Shown here in pieces: positions 16,901 through 24,333 of a DNA stretch of 64,000 nt. How positions within the stretch are numbered: the first letter of the stretch is position 1; each line of letters opens with the position of its first letter. A model generated the notes under the pieces. It did not search any database. It had not been told where the DNA came from and saw nothing but the letters and a program-made list of their open reading frames with translations. The stretch lies in contig CAIJXT010000015.1 of assembly GCA_903824665.1 (NCBI GenBank), positions 186,001 through 250,000 on the forward strand, given 5' to 3'. Both the position numbers and the translations under genes were made by a program. Source of the DNA: an uncultured Bacteroidota bacterium (lineage in GTDB: Bacteria; Bacteroidota; Bacteroidia; Chitinophagales; Chitinophagaceae).

Positions 16901-19520
16901 TTGTCAGGGAAGTGATTTTATTTCCCAGGAAAGTACCGCCCTGTGCTGCTCCGGATGTTGCTCCCGGGGAATTGTAAAGCATAGAGGCCATACCAAAAAT
17001 ATTGCCTGCTGACGAAAAGTTACTGATCTTGTTATTGCTCAGCATACTGGATATCGGACAATAATCAATGGTGATACCAACAAGGCTGCCTGTGCCACCA
17101 GTGATATTGCTGATTGTATTATTGGTGAATGTCCTGTTCTGTCCGGTACTTGTAGCACTGTTGATACCAAAGAATATACAGGTACCTGCAACCGTGATAT
17201 TGCTGATATTATTTTCTGCGATGGTAGTCCTGTTCAGCGCAGCACCTCCAGCAAAGTTGTAAATTCCGTAGAATGTACCACCGGCACCCGTTTTTGCAAT
17301 ATTACCCTGTGTTCTGTTGTTATAGATACTGTCCGTAGGATTTTCGACAGCCTGATACAGCAAGTATACGATACCAGTCGTATTGGTCAGATTGGAAGCT
17401 GATTTAAAAATATTATCTTTTATAATGCTGCGTACCCCTGTTGGATTGGCGGCAGTAGCTGTGTTGAACAGAAAACCAACAGTAGAGGTTGTTGCGGCTG
17501 TTGTCGACAAGTCTATAGTATTGCCTATCTGGTAGAAGTTGGCGATTGGATTTGCCGGTTGGTTGAAGATTCCATATACCGAGGCTAATCCAGTCTGGCG
17601 CATAGTAATGGTGTTGTTGTTGCATGTATACGATGTACCAGCACTGCCCGGCATGTTTGAGAATATCCCATAACTTAAAGCGCCGCAATTAATGTTCATC
17701 ACATTACTATTCACAGTTACATTTGTCATGGTACCCGTTACCATCTGAATGCCGTAAAAAGTGCCGGTGGTACCGGGTGGTGCAGTAATGTTGTTACCAT
17801 TGATATTGGCATTGGTAAGCGCACCAAAGTTGTAAATACCTACACAGGTATATATACCAGGTACACAGAAAAGTGTATTGTTATTGATATTGGCGTTCGT
17901 AAGCGGGCCAGAGTTATAGATACAGTAGCTTACACTCTGCACATTCACATTATTGTTGTTGATATTGGCACTGGTAGCTGCAGCAGTAGTGTTGTAAATA
18001 CCATATAAATAGTAGGATGCGTTGGCGGTAGCGATAATCCCGCATTGGTTGTCATTGATACTCAGGTTGCCGGTTGGTCCCTGATTGTTGATAGCGGCAG
18101 AATATCCCGTAGGATTTCCCGATAGAAAAATATTCTGATTATTATTGTCGTAGTTCACATTGGTGATCGAGCCGATATTGTAAATACTGAATACCGATCC
18201 TGTACTACCGTAGTGATAGCTGGTATTAAACAAAACTGTTGTTGTTGCAATTGTACCGGTATTGTAAATACCGTAGTTACCAACCGCTGTTGTGAAAGTA
18301 TCGTTTACATTATTGTTGTTGATATTGCATACCAATGCTGCACCGCTGTTTTGTATGCCATACACAATGCCCGTTGAGGTATTGTTGATCAATACCGTAT
18401 TGTTATTGAACTTCAGGGTAGCATTCGTTGTACTTCCCGAGTTATTGCTGATACCGGTGGTGAGTGTTGTAGCTGAAGTACGAAGCCGAATCACATTGTT
18501 GGATGCCTGAGTGGTAAATGCTGAAGAAGATGCACACGCGCCTATACGGATGCCGGTAACTGTATTGGTTGATGATCCCAATGCAAGATTGATCCTGTTA
18601 TGGTTAATGTTCACACCATTGTTGTTCACGACATAAATACCATCCTGAACTGATATAGAATAGTTTACATAGGCGGTTGCGACACTGTTTGCAGTTCTCG
18701 TACCCAGACTCACAGAGTCACTGGCCGACAGTGCACCTATTGTTGTGCTGAGATCATTAAAAGTAGCATCACCCAGAATCACGATACCGGATGTGGTACC
18801 GATAACGGTGTCTTTTTGAAAAGTGTTGAAACTGTTGGCTCCGGCTGCAGTGGTAGGTGCATCTGAAGTATTGTAGGCTGCTGTAAATATATTATCAGCA
18901 CTGGAATAGATACCGATGTTGCCGGTATAGGTGCTGCTGAGCTCTATCCTGCATTCGCTGATCGTACAGTTTTGTGATCCGGTATGAACACCGGCAATAG
19001 TAGCACCAACCAGCGCCACACCAAACTCAGTCATATTGTTTGAAGCTGCGATGGTGGTATTCGCAGGGTTTTCTACCATAGCAAAACCCCTGATGGTTAT
19101 ATAGCTGGTACCAGCTATAGTTATTATCGCATCGTTATAGTTGGTAACAGCCGCTGGTATACCATAAGCGGTGATAACATTACCATTACCAATGATCGTT
19201 ACCGGATTGGCGGCTGTTGGTGCACCAGTTGCGATATTGATCACATAACCGTTGCCTATTGCGCCTGCCACCGACCCGCTGGCTCCGGCAGCCGGTGCCG
19301 TCTGTGCAGCGTTCACATTTATTACTACCCCACCCGGACCCACACCATTCAGGTTAAGGTCGGCAATGGCCAGCGCCAGTGTGGCATAGTCGCCGGGAAT
19401 GTTTTTGGTACCCGTAAGCCCAATCGCATAAGCGCCGGTACTGGCTACGGTCATCAGAAAAATAAGCAGGGAGGTGATGCCTATTCTTTTTTTCAGTGGG
19501 TGTGTGTGATTCATTTTCAT
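7992..19520 (-). CDS. Giant T9SS-secreted adhesin-like protein with beta-helix and Ig-like repeats
   Basis: 3842 residues, probably exported to the surface or medium by the type IX system. In order: signal peptide (about 10-32); a long Asn-rich right-handed beta-helix-type region (about 60-1210, recurring NNN/NININ and TGIY/YGIYN turns); a stretch with PRMYYRGTAD (about 1250); PKD/Ig-like domains; a FNFYGNSYSTVYINANGYVTFG-like module split around 2190-2215; eight near-identical 83-residue Ig-like repeats (2415-3078) plus a diverged ninth; further Ig-like domains; four Big2-like repeats (about 3344-3655); and a T9SS sorting domain from about 3757 (IAPNPGKGDFTIKG to the end). The start is one of two close ATGs (19520 or 19514). 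The beta-helix resembles polysaccharide-binding or -cleaving folds, but I see no catalytic signature. It stands alone with its own terminator. Confidence 0.92.
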   Translation of the reverse strand: MKMNHTHPLKKRIGITSLLIFLMTVASTGAYAIGLTGTKNIPGDYATLALAIADLNLNGVGPGGVVINVNAAQTAPAAGASGSVAGAIGNGYVINIATGAPTAANPVTIIGNGNVITAYGIPAAVTNYNDAIITIAGTSYITIRGFAMVENPANTTIAASNNMTEFGVALVGATIAGVHTGSQNCTISECRIELSSTYTGNIGIYSSADNIFTAAYNTSDAPTTAAGANSFNTFQKDTVIGTTSGIVILGDATFNDLSTTIGALSASDSVSLGTRTANSVATAYVNYSISVQDGIYVVNNNGVNINHNRINLALGSSTNTVTGIRIGACASSSAFTTQASNNVIRLRTSATTLTTGISNNSGSTTNATLKFNNNTVLINNTSTGIVYGIQNSGAALVCNINNNNVNDTFTTAVGNYGIYNTGTIATTTVLFNTSYHYGSTGSVFSIYNIGSITNVNYDNNNQNIFLSGNPTGYSAAINNQGPTGNLSINDNQCGIIATANASYYLYGIYNTTAAATSANINNNNVNVQSVSYCIYNSGPLTNANINNNTLFCVPGIYTCVGIYNFGALTNANINGNNITAPPGTTGTFYGIQMVTGTMTNVTVNSNVMNINCGALSYGIFSNMPGSAGTSYTCNNNTITMRQTGLASVYGIFNQPANPIANFYQIGNTIDLSTTAATTSTVGFLFNTATAANPTGVRSIIKDNIFKSASNLTNTTGIVYLLYQAVENPTDSIYNNRTQGNIAKTGAGGTFYGIYNFAGGAALNRTTIAENNISNITVAGTCIFFGINSATSTGQNRTFTNNTISNITGGTGSLVGITIDYCPISSMLSNNKISNFSSAGNIFGMASMLYNSPGATSGAAQGGTFLGNKITSLTSSGASSIVAGIYVLPIVTGVFNIVNDTVSGVTSTGLTSPVVYGIYEGSGTNMTTNNNNVSNIAATGLAIGSPKVYGFFGTSTAASTSTITNNNISNVRATLANTATTQAMGVHLPSTILTYNVYNNFISDVTAPAANNPDAVIGINILNANSTANLYFNTINLQSLTGGANFGAAGIVFPNSGTRTTLKNNIINLGTSTALTGTGIAACVRKNALGTAGVPPTAANYDGNYNIYHVNSGTRNYFYAEQTAGGAVNNAFSLESPATITAAAFNTCGNSFQTFMAAGGTYGRENATYTENSLSPGEIPGTFVPSSTPASYAYQSGLQILTPAITTDFAGVTRNVPPSRGGSEFTGSFPDAGGPVITYSTINGISYCTSFAPTLTSTITATSGVPSATGIKPRMYYRGTADATTLGATNDNTTDGWKYVEASNSSSPYTFQPDYTLLNHAPAAGTVISYFVIAQDNNSVTKANSVTFAAGFCPTSVALTAAAFPVLATPVVNTYTVTAVPSFTTIVKPNSLCGPANSLYLAITPLPADLKMVWKQDGSVIPGATTNYFNTLPPVVAPGISDQAILYAADLYCGTTLTTTSSSVSATEFNPAINSVTNGSRCGPGTVTLSANGLPNSRISWYASAQGGAPIATAVADASGNASWTTPSISTTTTYYVSDSFGSYGNPQTVGAPNTSIGTTANAFFSGLYNNAGINFVAHVPLTIKSVDIYPTGIGGAFQIWIYNATGTAVVASYSGITTVSSGPQTVPVNFYLPPGNYQMEVGSGLSFSNTYNTSGLAFPYTDTFRTITLTSSTATGYYFFYNWKVMAGCSIPYGYGSSALANRTPNIATVNSLPTAGTVTASPNPVCQGNTLTLSQTGTPSGLGTLTSYEWTGPDGYVSSGLASGGLVGAAVFSPSTTAASGNYSLTVTYPGPGCTSSPVTTPYVVVNATVTPTISGTLHACVGASSTLSSSVVGGTFSATAGSGTATIDAVLGTVTGVTPGTVTINYITPCGITSAPTVFTVNTTPSAIAGPTGICYPSGFPATYTNTVGSGECATCTFSWASNNSGVVNMLSPTAAYTTNADNPSGTTGAATISYTITTPGAGSCMVTRFVNVTSLSPAPITGSANTVCVGNTITLSDATAGGAWGVQSGAAFASVNAAGVVTGLAGGVAVISYSNGCGAAPTFTVTVNGASVSAANSGPQCAGTTLNLTGTVGTAGTYTWTGPNSFTSTDLSPSVAGATTAATGTYTLSVLSGGCTTSSTTFAVVDPAPSVNVTASSPVICAGASTNLTNTVTSSTAVAVYGVPYSWSNISSAVTTLNSGTTWVGGFDDGHTAVPLPAGFSFNFYGNSYSTVYINANGYVTFGTGISSGAYTAQTLPANNANTPKNMIALFWHDLTLSGGSITYGTSGLAPNRKFIINYNAVPDGSTPQTNTGQIVLYETSNNIDLMVNRTTTAYNMTCGIQNATGTAALTPPGENNAAYAISPVAPQGWRFAAPSFTYMWSPSTGLSSTSITNPVSSGLTATQVYTVTTADQYSFCSGTAATVMVSVNPVPTAAPNNDGHICVGGTVTLSANPGPGASVFAWSGVNLSSTSVAGPTATPTVTGVYSLTVSDGTGNPGCSPTTVYTTTVAVNPTPVAAPTNDGYICAGGTVALTANPAGGATAYTWSGAALAATTNENPTATPTATSVYSLTVSDGSSQPGCAPTTVYTTEVTVNLKPTASPTNSGTICDGGVVTLTANPADGASVYAWSGPALSSATDENPTATPSVTSTYSLTVTDGSGQPGCSPATVYTTTVTVNPKPVAAPTNNGYICNGGTVTLTANPSGGATVFAWSGSALSSATDQNPTAAPTATAVYSLTVSDGSGLPGCSPTTVYTTSVTVNAKPTASPVNDGHICVGGTVNLTATPSGGATAFNWSGAALSSAVAENPTAMPTATTVYSLTVSDGSTKPGCAPATVYTTSVTVNSVPTAAPANNGYICNGGTVTLTANPANGATTFAWSGAALSSAVAQDPTAVPTITGTYSLTVTDGSGKSGCSPATIYTTTVTVNATPTAAPTNNGYICNGGTVTLSANPAGGASVFAWSGTNLLTATGANPTAVPTVTGTYSVTVSDGSGNPGCSPATVYTTEVTVNAAPTAAPAEDGPICASGTVNLTANPADGANTYTWSGASLASSTAENPTATPTATGIYSLTVSDGSGKPGCAPATIYTVEVTVKGRPTLSGATNDGPVCEGSTLHFSANAPANVLDYLWSGPAALSSATISNPEITSATTAATGVYTVEVSNGAGSGCTTVYTTSATVNTIPTVATITPSTPNICVGSPLSFIAGGSTGGGAVVSYNWSGPDGYTATTSSNTVTLTPTTTAASGTYTVSVTYEGVGCSSTSVVSTPVTVNDLPTITSIGISPSVICEGSVLTLTGTGAAGAGTVVSYNWSGPSGYSSSSATATQTYTIPNTLAAGAYSVSVTYTGTGCTSSQVASGLLTVNPLPNTGSITGVATVCAGSATALANTATGGVWSSAATAIATVGTSGSVSGIAAGTATISYTVTNSCATLAATRIVTVNPLPVAGTITGSTTVCPAATTTLANASAGGSWTSSTPAVATITAGGGVVSGITSGTSVISYTVINGCGTASTSVVMTVNGIPVVGPITGTATVCPGTNTTLANTATGGVWASGTTANATIGSTTGVVTGVAAGTTLITYTVTNVCGFTNTANTVVTVNPSPFAGTLSGTNVICRGNTTVLSNSVSGGTWGTGSPAIATVNSIGAVTGVGAGVAVISYSVTNVCGTAVATRPVTVNAVTVPVISLIAEPGSVITSGTTTTVTATISGASSAPVIEWYINGVIVPGATSNVLVSSTLANGDFITCKVYGPGACDLESFNSITMKVLPSNGVGTVTLANSNITIAPNPGKGDFTIKGTLATNADEDLVVDVANMLGQVVHTARTTARGGQINEHIYLDNNLANGMYLLTVRTASGDGKVFHLVVER
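8555..9490 (-). repeat. Four Big2-like protein repeats near the C-terminus of the giant gene
   Basis: Four units of about 78 residues, each with a TVC or VIC start, a TxLAN/LSN centre and an ISYTV/ITYTV/ISYSV end (residues about 3344-3655). They have diverged at DNA level much more than the 249-bp array. Boundaries are approximate. Confidence 0.75.
10287..12278 (-). repeat. Eight tandem 249-bp repeats inside the giant gene
   Basis: Exactly 8 x 249 bp = 1992 bp, coding residues 2415-3078. Each unit codes one 83-residue Ig-like domain beginning PxAxP and carrying GxIC, GGTVxLTANP, AWSG/YTWSG, NPTAxPT, YSLTVSDGS and PGCxPxTVYTT. The period was measured between identical cores at 10751 and 11000. 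A ninth, diverged unit follows. Because 249 is a multiple of three, gain or loss of units keeps the frame. Confidence 0.93.
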
Positions 19521-20142
19521 ACCGATAATTATTAATTGTAATAAATTTAACTGTATATATTCTGCTTATTTACCTGAACTTTTAACAACTGAACGCCTGT
19601 TGGGCGGCGATGGTACTTGTTTTGCGCTGTAATCAATGTGCTGTGCGAATGATACTAACCGTGGGGTGGTATTAAAAAGTGATCCAAAACCATAATTTCA
19701 TTGCTGCAGAACATGTAATGCGCCATATGAATGGAATTTTGTAGTTGAGAAAGAGTAATTCAAATTTAACAAAAAGTTTTTAACAATCTTTTTATTTTTT
19801 ATTAAAAATCTTTAGAGCATCTACCTGTATTAACAACAGATTAATAACATCAGGCTCAATATAGATGATCAGCAAATATATTTTTACTCACATTGTATGG
19901 GCTGTAATCCAACACTGGCAGTGCATTTGGGGGAAATATACGCCTGCAAAATCACAGATATCAGATTGAATACCAGCATTTTAGGAAGCTAAATCCATGC
20001 GACGGTAATCTGCCTAAATTGAATCAGGTTCATTCCTCTCTATTTTAGGATTCTTTTACGAATTGATGGGTGTAACTTTAGGATACTTTAGTTCGCCATA
20101 CAAGCCGGATAACTATCTTTTCACTTTCTAAAACCAACCAAT
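19521..20142. other. Gene-free AT-rich intergenic region, 622 bp
   Basis: Separates the giant gene (-) from the small membrane protein (+). No ORF of interest. A minus-strand TAAATTTG (19761-19768) is a candidate -7 box for the giant gene, with a TTG 15 bases upstream; this would imply a leader of about 235 bases. TTTAGGA occurs three times between 19979 and 20083. No recognised riboswitch or tRNA. Confidence 0.5.
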
Positions 20143-20469
20143 ATGAAAAATCTGCTTACAGGGCTTACTTTGGGGGTTATTATCGCCATCGTGGTTTGGC
20201 TGCTGGCTACACCTAAACTGAAGCAGGTTGCCTATGATCAGGGATTTGCAGAGGGCAGGCAAACAGGTATTGCCGCCGGTACTCTGGCGGGTATAGAGGT
20301 AGGGCATGCAAAATGCATTGCCGAGCAGGCAAGGACAAAAGACAGTATTACAGCAGCGCGCTTGAACGCTGCCAGAAAAAAATCGGCCCGCAAACCAGTA
20401 GAGGAGGCAAAACCTGTACAAAACTGGCACGTGATTGACGGGCGAATTGCAGAACCGGTAGGTCAGTAG
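20143..20469 (+). CDS. Small membrane-anchored hypothetical protein
   Basis: 108 residues, not recognised. One N-terminal membrane helix (residues 4-22, LLTGLTLGVIIAIVVWLL), then an Ala/Gly-rich, probably helical segment and a basic stretch (AARKKSARKP). Single-pass topology with a cytoplasmic or periplasmic tail is likely. Function unknown. Confidence 0.55.
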   Translation: MKNLLTGLTLGVIIAIVVWLLATPKLKQVAYDQGFAEGRQTGIAAGTLAGIEVGHAKCIAEQARTKDSITAARLNAARKKSARKPVEEAKPVQNWHVIDGRIAEPVGQ

Positions 20470-20495
20470 CATTGCAGGCTGGCTACCGTGCTTCA

Positions 20496-20837
20496 CTAAT
20501 AGGTGGCCTTAGCCCCATGTTTGTTGTCGGCTTCGTCGCCGTCTTTCAGCGCCAGCAGAATGCCGTAAACCGGGATCATAAGGTGCCAGCCCGTTTTGCC
20601 TACGTCCTGCATGCGCCTTACCCCTACACAGATCAGGGGCATCAGCACCGCACCAAGGTATACCAGATCTGGCATGGTTTGCGCCAGTACCAGCTCTTCG
20701 AAACCAGCGGCTACCGCACCGAAATGCAAAGCCAGACTTATTGCTATATTGATAAAAGTAAAGTACCAGTACTCACTGCGACTGGCTCTGCCATGGAAAC
20801 CTAAGTACTTGCGCCAGGCTTTGAAGTAATATTTCAT
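20496..20837 (-). CDS. DUF805 family membrane protein
   Basis: 113 residues with the DUF805 pattern: a KxYLGFHGRASRSEYW start, several hydrophobic helices, a central VRRMQDVGKTGWH motif (residues about 73-85) and a NKHG tail. Inner-membrane family of unknown role. It converges on the 20143 gene with a 26-base gap. Confidence 0.85.
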   Translation of the reverse strand: MKYYFKAWRKYLGFHGRASRSEYWYFTFINIAISLALHFGAVAAGFEELVLAQTMPDLVYLGAVLMPLICVGVRRMQDVGKTGWHLMIPVYGILLALKDGDEADNKHGAKATY

Positions 20838-21059
20838 GCAATTATTTGAATGGTCACATAGGTCACCGGCATTATACCGGGCACCTACTGCTGGGGCTGC
20901 AAATAACGGATATTATCGCCAAACTTACCAAAGGCATAATTCGGGAGACCAACGCATCAACGTGAACACAAAAGAACTCCAATGAAAGGGGCATCTTTTA
21001 CTTCGACAAACTTCAGGAATATTAAAAGTGGAAAAGGGTAAACTACTTTGCCTGCAGGT

Positions 21060-21536
21060 CTAGAGCTTATTGACCCTCAATACGGAATTGATCTTCTCTT
21101 CCCATTCCTCGGGTTTTTCAGAATAACCAGAATTGCTCATGGCTTTTATCCAGAGCTGGGGGTTTTCATTATTCTTCAGCCGTGCGTAAAACCGTTTGCG
21201 GGAGATCATGTTGCAGAAGTCGATATAAGACTCATACACATTGTCATATTGCTTGTAACGACTCTTATGGCCCCTTTGATTGACAAAGTTGTTGTTGCCC
21301 ACTATCCCGAAATGGTTGTTGAGCACCTTTGCAACAGGTCCTGCACCTCCAGACGACTCTACAGCAGCTACAGCCAGTATCACCGATGCGGGAATACCAT
21401 AGTGCTCAGATAACAATGTTGCAATGATCTTGTGGTTGGTAATGTACTTCCGGTTCTGTGCACTTGCAGAGAAAATTCCGGCAAGCAGCACAAGAATCAG
21501 CAGCTTTCTTCTTAGTATCCGGTTTATCATTCTCAT
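21060..21536 (-). CDS. Glucosaminidase-domain (GH73-like) secreted protein
   Basis: 158 residues. The region after the signal peptide (MRMINRILRRKLLILVL, cut near SASAQ) matches small GH73/Bax-type muramidase domains: ILAVAAVESSGGAGPVAKV with the likely catalytic Glu, NNHFGI, and YESYIDFCNMI. These cut the GlcNAc-MurNAc bond of peptidoglycan. The start was placed at the ATG at 21536 rather than at the codon at 21647, because the first 37 residues of the longer frame precede the signal peptide and a TACATTTG promoter box (21563-21570) lies inside them. Confidence 0.82.
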   Translation of the reverse strand: MRMINRILRRKLLILVLLAGIFSASAQNRKYITNHKIIATLLSEHYGIPASVILAVAAVESSGGAGPVAKVLNNHFGIVGNNNFVNQRGHKSRYKQYDNVYESYIDFCNMISRKRFYARLKNNENPQLWIKAMSNSGYSEKPEEWEEKINSVLRVNKL

Positions 21537-21562
21537 ATCAATACAATTTAAAAATCGGACTG

Positions 21563-21570
21563 CAAATGTA
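21563..21570 (-). promoter_or_regulatory. -7 box for the glucosaminidase gene
   Basis: TACATTTG on the minus strand, 26 bases upstream of the ATG at 21536. It supports the shorter start. Confidence 0.5.
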
Positions 21571-21704
21571 ACGATTATTTCAATAAGATGTGCATAAAAA
21601 GTGTTAAAAGATGCAAAATAGTTTTTATGCATGCATAAAACACTCATTTTTCGCTGAGTTGCAAAACATGTTCATAACCAGGGCGTGGTCATTTTTCAGA
21701 ATTG

Positions 21705-21733
21705 TTGCTTGGCAAAAACTTTACCTAATTTTG
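21705..21733 (+). promoter_or_regulatory. thyA promoter, nearly leaderless
   Basis: TTG (21705-21707), an 18-base spacer and TAATTTTG (21726-21733): both Bacteroidota boxes at normal spacing. Only 8 bases separate the -7 box from the thyA ATG at 21742, so the message should have almost no leader. Confidence 0.65.
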
Positions 21734-21741
21734 TTTGTTCT

Positions 21742-22536
21742 ATGCAGGCCTACCTCAATTTACTCAACCACATTCTCGATACCGGTGCCACCAAAAGCGA
21801 CCGTACCGGCACAGGTACTATAAGCTGCTTCGGCTACCAGATGCGCTTCGATCTGCAGCAAGGTTTCCCACTGCTGACCACCAAAAAGCTGCACCTGAAG
21901 TCGATCATCTACGAGTTGCTTTGGTTTCTGAAGGGCGACACCAATATTGGCTGGCTTAAAGAACATGGAGTAAGCATATGGGATGAATGGGCAGACAAAA
22001 ACGGTGATCTGGGACCAATTTACGGCCATCAATGGCGCAGCTGGACCGGAGCCGACGGCAAAACACACGACCAGATAAAGGATGTGCTGCACCAACTGAA
22101 AACAAACCCCGACAGCCGCCGCATGATTGTAAATGCCTGGAACGTAGCCGACCTGCCCCGTATGGGCCTTAGTCCCTGCCATGCATTATTCCAGTTCTAT
22201 GTAGCCAATGGCCGGCTTTCGTGCCAGCTATACCAGCGCAGTGCCGACGTTTTTCTCGGCGTGCCGTTCAATATTGCTTCTTATGCGCTGCTGACAATGA
22301 TGGTAGCACAGGTATCCGGTCTGGAACCCGGCGAGTTCATACATACCTTTGGCGACGTTCACCTGTACAATAACCACTTAGATCAGGCAAAACTGCAACT
22401 GACACGCCAGCCACACCCGTTGCCCACCCTGCGTATCAATCCGGAAGTAAAAGACCTTTTTGATTTTACCTACGAAGATTTTACGCTGGAAAACTACCAG
22501 TATCACCCTGCTATAAAGGCTCCGGTAGCCGTTTAG
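21742..22536 (+). CDS. thyA: Thymidylate synthase ThyA
   Basis: Methylates dUMP to dTMP using methylene-tetrahydrofolate. The 264-residue length from the ATG at 21742 equals that of the E. coli enzyme, and the catalytic cysteine falls at C146 ([11 protein letters not shown]), the same number. Other signatures: DRTGTGT (20-26), [18 protein letters not shown] (124-133), [20 protein letters not shown]. An in-frame codon at 21685 would add 19 residues lying upstream of the promoter and is rejected. No folA lies next to it. Confidence 0.97.
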   Translation: MQAYLNLLNHILDTGATKSDRTGTGTISCFGYQMRFDLQQGFPLLTTKKLHLKSIIYELLWFLKGDTNIGWLKEHGVSIWDEWADKNGDLGPIYGHQWRSWTGADGKTHDQIKDVLHQLKTNPDSRRMIVNAWNVADLPRMGLSPCHALFQFYVANGRLSCQLYQRSADVFLGVPFNIASYALLTMMVAQVSGLEPGEFIHTFGDVHLYNNHLDQAKLQLTRQPHPLPTLRINPEVKDLFDFTYEDFTLENYQYHPAIKAPVAV

Positions 22537-22675
22537 CTGACTATGCACGCAACAGGTTGCCGGGTGCCACTGCAGCTCTTGCATTGCTTTGCAACCGGAT
22601 CTATAATGCTGTCAACGCCTTGATTTTAGGTACAAAATTTCACAATATTCTTTTTTTAGTTCTGAATAATAACGA

Positions 22676-22683
22676 TAATTTTG
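22676..22683 (+). promoter_or_regulatory. -7 box for the Pro-rich lipoprotein gene
   Basis: TAATTTTG, 24 bases upstream of the ATG at 22708. The start also has a purine-rich AAAGGAA leader just before it, one of the few ribosome-site-like sequences here. Confidence 0.5.
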
Positions 22684-22707
22684 CGCAAAACTTAAACTAT
22701 AAAGGAA

Positions 22708-23124
22708 ATGAAAAAACACATCCTCTTAATGGCAGGTGCTGCAATCATACTTGCATCCTGCGGCGGCGAAAACAAACCTGCAGACCAGGGACAGACTCAG
22801 GCTCAGATCGATTCTGCTGTTAATGCACAGGTCGCAGAGCGCGAAGCTGAAATGGCACGCAAAAATGATTCTACACTGAAGGCTATGGAAGCTGAAAAAG
22901 CTGCTGCCGAGGCTGCTGCTGCTGAAGCTGCCGCTAAGAAGTCGGGTGGTAAGAAAACAAAAACACCAAAGGCTGAGCCAGCTGCTCCGGCTCCACCACC
23001 ACCGCCACCACCACCTGCAACAATAGGTAATGGCAAACCAAAAATGGGTGCACAGTCTGAAGCACCACAAACAGGCGGCCAGGGCGGAACAATAGGTAAT
23101 GGCAAGCCGAAAATGGGCAAATAA
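22708..23124 (+). CDS. Proline-rich lipoprotein with Ala/Glu coiled coil
   Basis: 138 residues. Lipoprotein signal peptide with lipobox LASC (cysteine 18). Then a charged Ala/Glu helix predicted as coiled coil (about 30-78), a basic GGKKTKTPK patch, a run of eight prolines (about 96-105), and two copies of TIGNGKPKMG separated by a Gly/Gln linker. Similar layouts span the periplasm or stack on peptidoglycan, but no function is known to me for this one. Confidence 0.75.
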   Translation: MKKHILLMAGAAIILASCGGENKPADQGQTQAQIDSAVNAQVAEREAEMARKNDSTLKAMEAEKAAAEAAAAEAAAKKSGGKKTKTPKAEPAAPAPPPPPPPPATIGNGKPKMGAQSEAPQTGGQGGTIGNGKPKMGK

Positions 23125-23147
23125 TTTTCTGTAAAAGCATAAATGCG

Positions 23148-23177
23148 AAAAGGCTGCGTATAAAAACGCAGCCTTTT
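23148..23177. terminator. Bidirectional hairpin terminator
   Basis: 12-bp perfect stem AAAAGGCTGCGT/ACGCAGCCTTTT with a 6-base loop, between the lipoprotein stop (23124, +) and the ruvB stop (23200, -). Confidence 0.87.
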
Positions 23178-23199
23178 TACTTTCTATCCAGTCGCCTTT

Positions 23200-24222
23200 T
23201 TAGAAAAGGGTTCCTGCTTCCGGTCCCTTTTTCCGACCAAGGTGTTTGTAAGCTTTTTCTGTGGCTTCGCGGCCACGCGGTGTGCGCATGATGTAGCCTT
23301 CCTGTATCAAAAAAGGCTCATACACCTCTTCTATAGTACCTGCTTCCTCGCTCACAGCGGTAGCAATATTGTTGATACCTGCCGGGCCGCCTTTGAATTT
23401 ATCGATCAGTGTGGTCAGTATTTTGTTGTCCATATCATCCAGGCCGCTTTCATCTACATTCAGTGCCCTGAGTCCATGTTCCACAATAGCCCTGTCTATC
23501 ACACCATTGCCCAATACCTGTGCAAAATCACGCATACGCCGCAGCAACCCATTGGCAATACGTGGCGTGCCACGGCTACGACCGGCTATCTCCATAGCGG
23601 CATCAGAGGTCAGCTTTACATTCAGTACGCCCGATGCCCGAAGCAAAATGCGCTGCAACACATCGGCATTATAATACTCCAGCCGCGATTTGATACCAAA
23701 CCGGGAAAGTAACGGTGCTGTGAGCAGACCACTGCGGGTAGTTGCACCTACCAGTGTAAATGGACTTATGGTAAGCTGTATAGACCGCGCCGACGGCCCA
23801 CTATCTATCATGATGTCTATTCTGAAGTCTTCCATGGCCGCATACAGATATTCCTCTACCACCGTACTGAGCCGGTGTATCTCGTCTATAAACAGCACAT
23901 CGCGTGGCTCCAGGCTGGTTAGAAGGCCCGCCAGATCTGCTGGTTTCTCTATTACAGGGCCACTGGTTTCCTTTATTTTAGCGCCCAGCTCATTGGCAAC
24001 AATGCGGGAGAGCGTGGTTTTGCCCAGCCCGGGCGGACCATGAAATAATATGTGATCCAGCGCCTCGCCACGCAGATTGGCAGCCTTAATGAATATCCTC
24101 AGATTTTCTATGAGCTTGGGCTGGCCGGCAAAATCCTCAATGGTCTGCGGCCGTATGGTATTCTCATAGTCCCGCTCCTGCGGGCTCAACGATTCTGAAG
24201 GCCGAACATTTGAATTTGCCAT
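23200..24222 (-). CDS. ruvB: Holliday junction branch-migration ATPase RuvB
   Basis: 340-residue AAA+ helicase that drives branch migration with RuvA. Walker [10 protein letters not shown] (62-70, K68), Walker [11 protein letters not shown], sensor 1 [13 protein letters not shown] with the RuvB-specific ATTR-G pattern, LLSRFG arginine finger, and a winged-helix C-terminus ([17 protein letters not shown]). Full family length. ruvA and ruvC are not in the window. Confidence 0.97.
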   Translation of the reverse strand: MANSNVRPSESLSPQERDYENTIRPQTIEDFAGQPKLIENLRIFIKAANLRGEALDHILFHGPPGLGKTTLSRIVANELGAKIKETSGPVIEKPADLAGLLTSLEPRDVLFIDEIHRLSTVVEEYLYAAMEDFRIDIMIDSGPSARSIQLTISPFTLVGATTRSGLLTAPLLSRFGIKSRLEYYNADVLQRILLRASGVLNVKLTSDAAMEIAGRSRGTPRIANGLLRRMRDFAQVLGNGVIDRAIVEHGLRALNVDESGLDDMDNKILTTLIDKFKGGPAGINNIATAVSEEAGTIEEVYEPFLIQEGYIMRTPRGREATEKAYKHLGRKKGPEAGTLF

Positions 24223-24333
24223 AAAGGCTAAAATTAGCGAAAAGTTGACAGTTTTACGGGTAACACCCAGCCGGTCGTTACCCTACCTATGATACTATAC
24301 GGCAAAACACCGGAAAGTGAGTAACATTGCAGC

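Noticed and set aside
22803-23120. Glycine-rich minus-strand ORF opposite the Pro-rich lipoprotein
   Set aside because: The glycine run is the complement of the CCA/CCN proline run; not an independent gene.
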